Source of the DNA: Phaeobacter sp. A36a-5a
GTDB taxonomy: Bacteria; Pseudomonadota; Alphaproteobacteria; Rhodobacterales; Rhodobacteraceae
DNA length: 64,000 nucleotides
Direction: 5' to 3'
Assembly (NCBI RefSeq): GCF_037911135.1
Contig: NZ_JBBLYU010000001.1
Span: forward strand, 2,210,525-2,274,524
Position numbers and translations under genes: made by a program. Shown piece by piece: positions 62,234 to 64,000 of the stretch (within the stretch, counting starts at the first letter, position 1; each line of letters begins with the position of its first letter). Under the pieces are notes generated by a model, which saw only the letters and a list, made by a program, of their open reading frames with translations, did no database searches and was not told where the DNA came from.

Positions 62234-63319
62234 TCAGGCTGCTGCATGTCGCAGGATTGCCGCCTCCGGCTGGCTGAGATTGCGGCGCGCGAATTCGCCA
62301 TAGCGCATCGCATCGACTTCCAGATCCGGCAGTTGCTGCAACAGCCGGGCGCGATCCTCATCGCGCAGCGCGCTCAGCGCCGCCTGGGCGGGGTGAAAGC
62401 TCTCCGTCTCGACCCCATTGGCCCACAGCACCTGATGCTCCGCCAACAAGACATGAATATAGGTGACCTCGCGCAGCTGCGTATCGACCGTAATCTCGCG
62501 ACCATTGATCAGATCGCGCGCCGCAACCAGCACCTCGGGCGTGTTGAACAGGCTTTGCACATGCGGCCCCCGCAGCAGCATGCGATGGCTCGGCGAGACC
62601 AGCAGATCCGCATCGGGCCGCTCGATGCCAAGCGCCCCTCCCCTGATCCGCACCGGGCGCAGCTCAGGCGCGACGAACAGCCGTGCGCCGGTCATCCGCC
62701 GCGCGCCAATCCACTGGATCTGCTGGGCGCCGCTGTCGCGGGTCTGGATCCAGTCGCCTTCCTGCAGCTGTTCAACGGGTGTCGCCCCTGCAGGGGTGCG
62801 CAGCATGGTTCCGGGGGTAAAACAGATCACGCCGGTATGCGACCGCACATCGCGTCGGTCGCCTGTGTCCATCCGCACATCGACGACCCACAGATCCCTG
62901 TCGCTCGGAGGTTGAGAATCGACAAACATCAACAGCGGCCGCTGCACGGGCCCGACATCAATCAGCGTCACCGTGTAATTGCGCCGCCCGTCGGTCACCA
63001 CGAAATAACGATCCCGCAGCACCGTCTCCGGGCGGTCCTCCTCCGGCCGGGCAGCCGGGCGGTCCCGCCCCTGCGGTCCGAGTTCGATCGCCAGCCCGAC
63101 CAACCGGCGCACGGACCGCGCCGCGTTGCGCCGCAGATCCCGCTCCGCATCGCCAGGTTCCAGCTCCAGGAGATTGCCAGGCCCGTCGACCCGCAGCGGC
63201 GCCCCGCGCCAGCGCCAGCTTGCCCCGGCGGCCAGTGCCGACACCGGCGCCCCCGGCAGACCATCCACTTCGGTCTGCCCCCACGAAATGACGTAGGTGC
63301 CTCGAAAGCCTGTTTGCAT
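62234..63319 (-). CDS. Hint-domain protein
   Basis: A 361-residue protein with an N-terminal region of about 165 residues (RYFVVTDGRRNYTVTLIDV, QPPSDRDLWVVDVRMDTGDRRDV) and a complete Hint_2 module: ICFTPGTMLRTPAGATPVEQL with the N-terminal Cys at about 165, LLVSPSHRMLL with the block-B His, and VTYIHVLLAEHQVLWANG. All residues expected for an active Hint fold are present, unlike the copy at 10984-11760. An exact CtrA-type box lies 34 bp upstream of the start. Confidence 0.88.
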   Translation of the reverse strand: MQTGFRGTYVISWGQTEVDGLPGAPVSALAAGASWRWRGAPLRVDGPGNLLELEPGDAERDLRRNAARSVRRLVGLAIELGPQGRDRPAARPEEDRPETVLRDRYFVVTDGRRNYTVTLIDVGPVQRPLLMFVDSQPPSDRDLWVVDVRMDTGDRRDVRSHTGVICFTPGTMLRTPAGATPVEQLQEGDWIQTRDSGAQQIQWIGARRMTGARLFVAPELRPVRIRGGALGIERPDADLLVSPSHRMLLRGPHVQSLFNTPEVLVAARDLINGREITVDTQLREVTYIHVLLAEHQVLWANGVETESFHPAQAALSALRDEDRARLLQQLPDLEVDAMRYGEFARRNLSQPEAAILRHAAA

Positions 63320-63352
63320 ATGCTCGACTGCCTGTCTCTGGCGGTATTGTTG

Positions 63353-63367
63353 TTAAACCAACGTTAA
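63353..63367. promoter_or_regulatory. CtrA-type box upstream of Hint gene
   Basis: TTAA-ACCAACG-TTAA, an exact TTAA-N7-TTAA full CtrA site, 34 bp before the Hint ATG. It suggests CtrA control of this gene. Confidence 0.6.
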
Positions 63368-63565
63368 CAGAAACCGCCCGCCCACAAAAGCCACATCACC
63401 AGAACGGTTCACAGTCCCTCGTCCTTTATGGTCAAAGAGATGCAGCCTACGATTTCAAGACAGCTCACATGAGGAAGGACGAAAGGGATGGTGGTTGTCG
63501 GCTGGCAGGACTGGGAGCGACAAGGGCTGGAGCATTGCGTCTGCCGTGAGACCCCGCAAGCGTTC

Positions 63566-63861
63566 TCAACAGACTGGCCTTGGCGAGCACTTCGCCCAAA
63601 AAAACGTTTTCCAGCGTCAACTGGCCTATCTTCGCGTGCAACGATTTGACATCGATCTCGGGCTCCTTCGACGCCTTCGGCTTGTCGTCAAAAAACGTCT
63701 GTCACGCGGCCTAGGGGCTGGTCTTTCCATTGCTCGACCTCGTTCGGATGAACGTCAAACTGCGTCGCCAATTCGCTCATCGCTTTGTCGCCCTTCAAAG
63801 CTGCCAATGCGACTTTCGCCTTGAATGCAGGGCTGTGGTTCCGTCTGGGTCGTCTGGCCAT
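63566..63861 (-). pseudogene. IS3-family transposase OrfA remnant
   Basis: Starts MARRPRRNHSPAFKAKVALAALKGDK and continues SELATQFDVHPNEVEQWKD, typical of IS3-group OrfA (helix-turn-helix with leucine-zipper tail). The frame then stops after VTDVF because of one extra T in a run (GTTTTTTGAC); in the next frame it resumes as DDKPKASKEPEIDVKSLHAK and IGQLTLENVFL before similarity ends near 63568. No orfB follows. AAGGAG precedes the ATG. It is a decayed and truncated insertion sequence. Confidence 0.85.
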
Positions 63862-64000
63862 CGTCGCTCCTTCGTCCCGGCACGCTGCCGGATCAGGAGC
63901 GGGAAATCCACCTAGCTCAACTGTCCATATTTCTCGGGCCAAATCTGTGTTTCCACACATCCAGTGCTACGAACGCCAGAAGCGCCCCTTGGGGCGCCAT

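Noticed and set aside
63670..63700. Programmed frameshift in the IS3 orfA
   Set aside because: Programmed slippage in IS3 elements occurs at the end of orfA; this one is in the middle, and the downstream part is truncated.

Overview
The window looks like core chromosome of a high-GC marine alphaproteobacterium of the Rhodobacteraceae (Roseobacter group, Phaeobacter/Ruegeria-like). The basis is family knowledge applied to the proteins: an F1-only atpHAGDC operon without F0 genes, the ubiK / lgt-midA-pgeF block, Hsp20 paired with a DUF1150 protein, DUF2161, DUF2125 and Hint-domain proteins, a DHH-type Mn pyrophosphatase, a CIRCE-controlled groESL and an exact CtrA-type box. No rRNA, tRNA, CRISPR array or prophage was recognised. 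The only mobile-element trace is a broken IS3-type orfA at the right edge.

Layout. 1-7 kb: a MarR regulator, a FabH-like ketoacyl synthase, arsH with a small HTH-like gene, thymidine kinase, and a tightly overlapping proC-csaA-hydroxyacid dehydrogenase operon, then a YbjN protein. 7-12 kb: ubiK, then lgt-midA-pgeF with overlapping stops and starts, a 50-residue basic protein and a degenerate Hint protein. 12-18 kb: an Lrp regulator divergent from trxB-rraB, an ATP sulfurylase/APS kinase whose reading frame is joined to an N-terminal winged-helix domain, and a PhzF-GT10 pair. 18-25 kb: hsp20-DUF1150 under a heat-shock-type promoter, DUF465, purEK, orphan phnM with a secreted hydrolase, a DMT transporter, and an HNH endonuclease with a possible PUA/SRA-like N-terminus. 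25-30 kb: groESL, DUF2161, ppaC, then about 650 bp without a convincing gene.

30-40 kb: a chemoreceptor, a HAD phosphatase, a MaoC dehydratase, ribF / YcgN / threonine aldolase as one run, LysR divergent from an NTF2-like gene, an alpha/beta hydrolase and prs. 40-48 kb: a GFA protein, an H-type lectin protein, atpHAGDC, a methyltransferase and gloB. 48-57 kb: clpA with an M23 peptidase, DUF2087, a MotA/MotB-type membrane motor pair with a very long coiled coil, ChaC and DUF2125. 57-64 kb: a hisC-tyrA-extensin operon divergent from an Lrp regulator, a PA14-like exported protein, rpsD, a full-length Hint protein behind the CtrA-type box, and the IS3 remnant.

Most genes are housekeeping: nucleotide synthesis (purEK, prs, tdk), cofactors (ribF), amino acids (proC, hisC, tyrA), sulfate activation, proteostasis (groESL, clpA, hsp20) and energy (F1-ATPase). 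The points most worth a second look are the winged-helix/ATP sulfurylase fusion, a near-identical palindrome in the promoters of that gene and of the MaoC gene, the uncharacterised motor pair, the lone HNH nuclease, the Hint protein that has lost its conserved His, the CtrA-type box, and structured or unexplained intergenic DNA at 29.5-30.0 and 46.2 kb.
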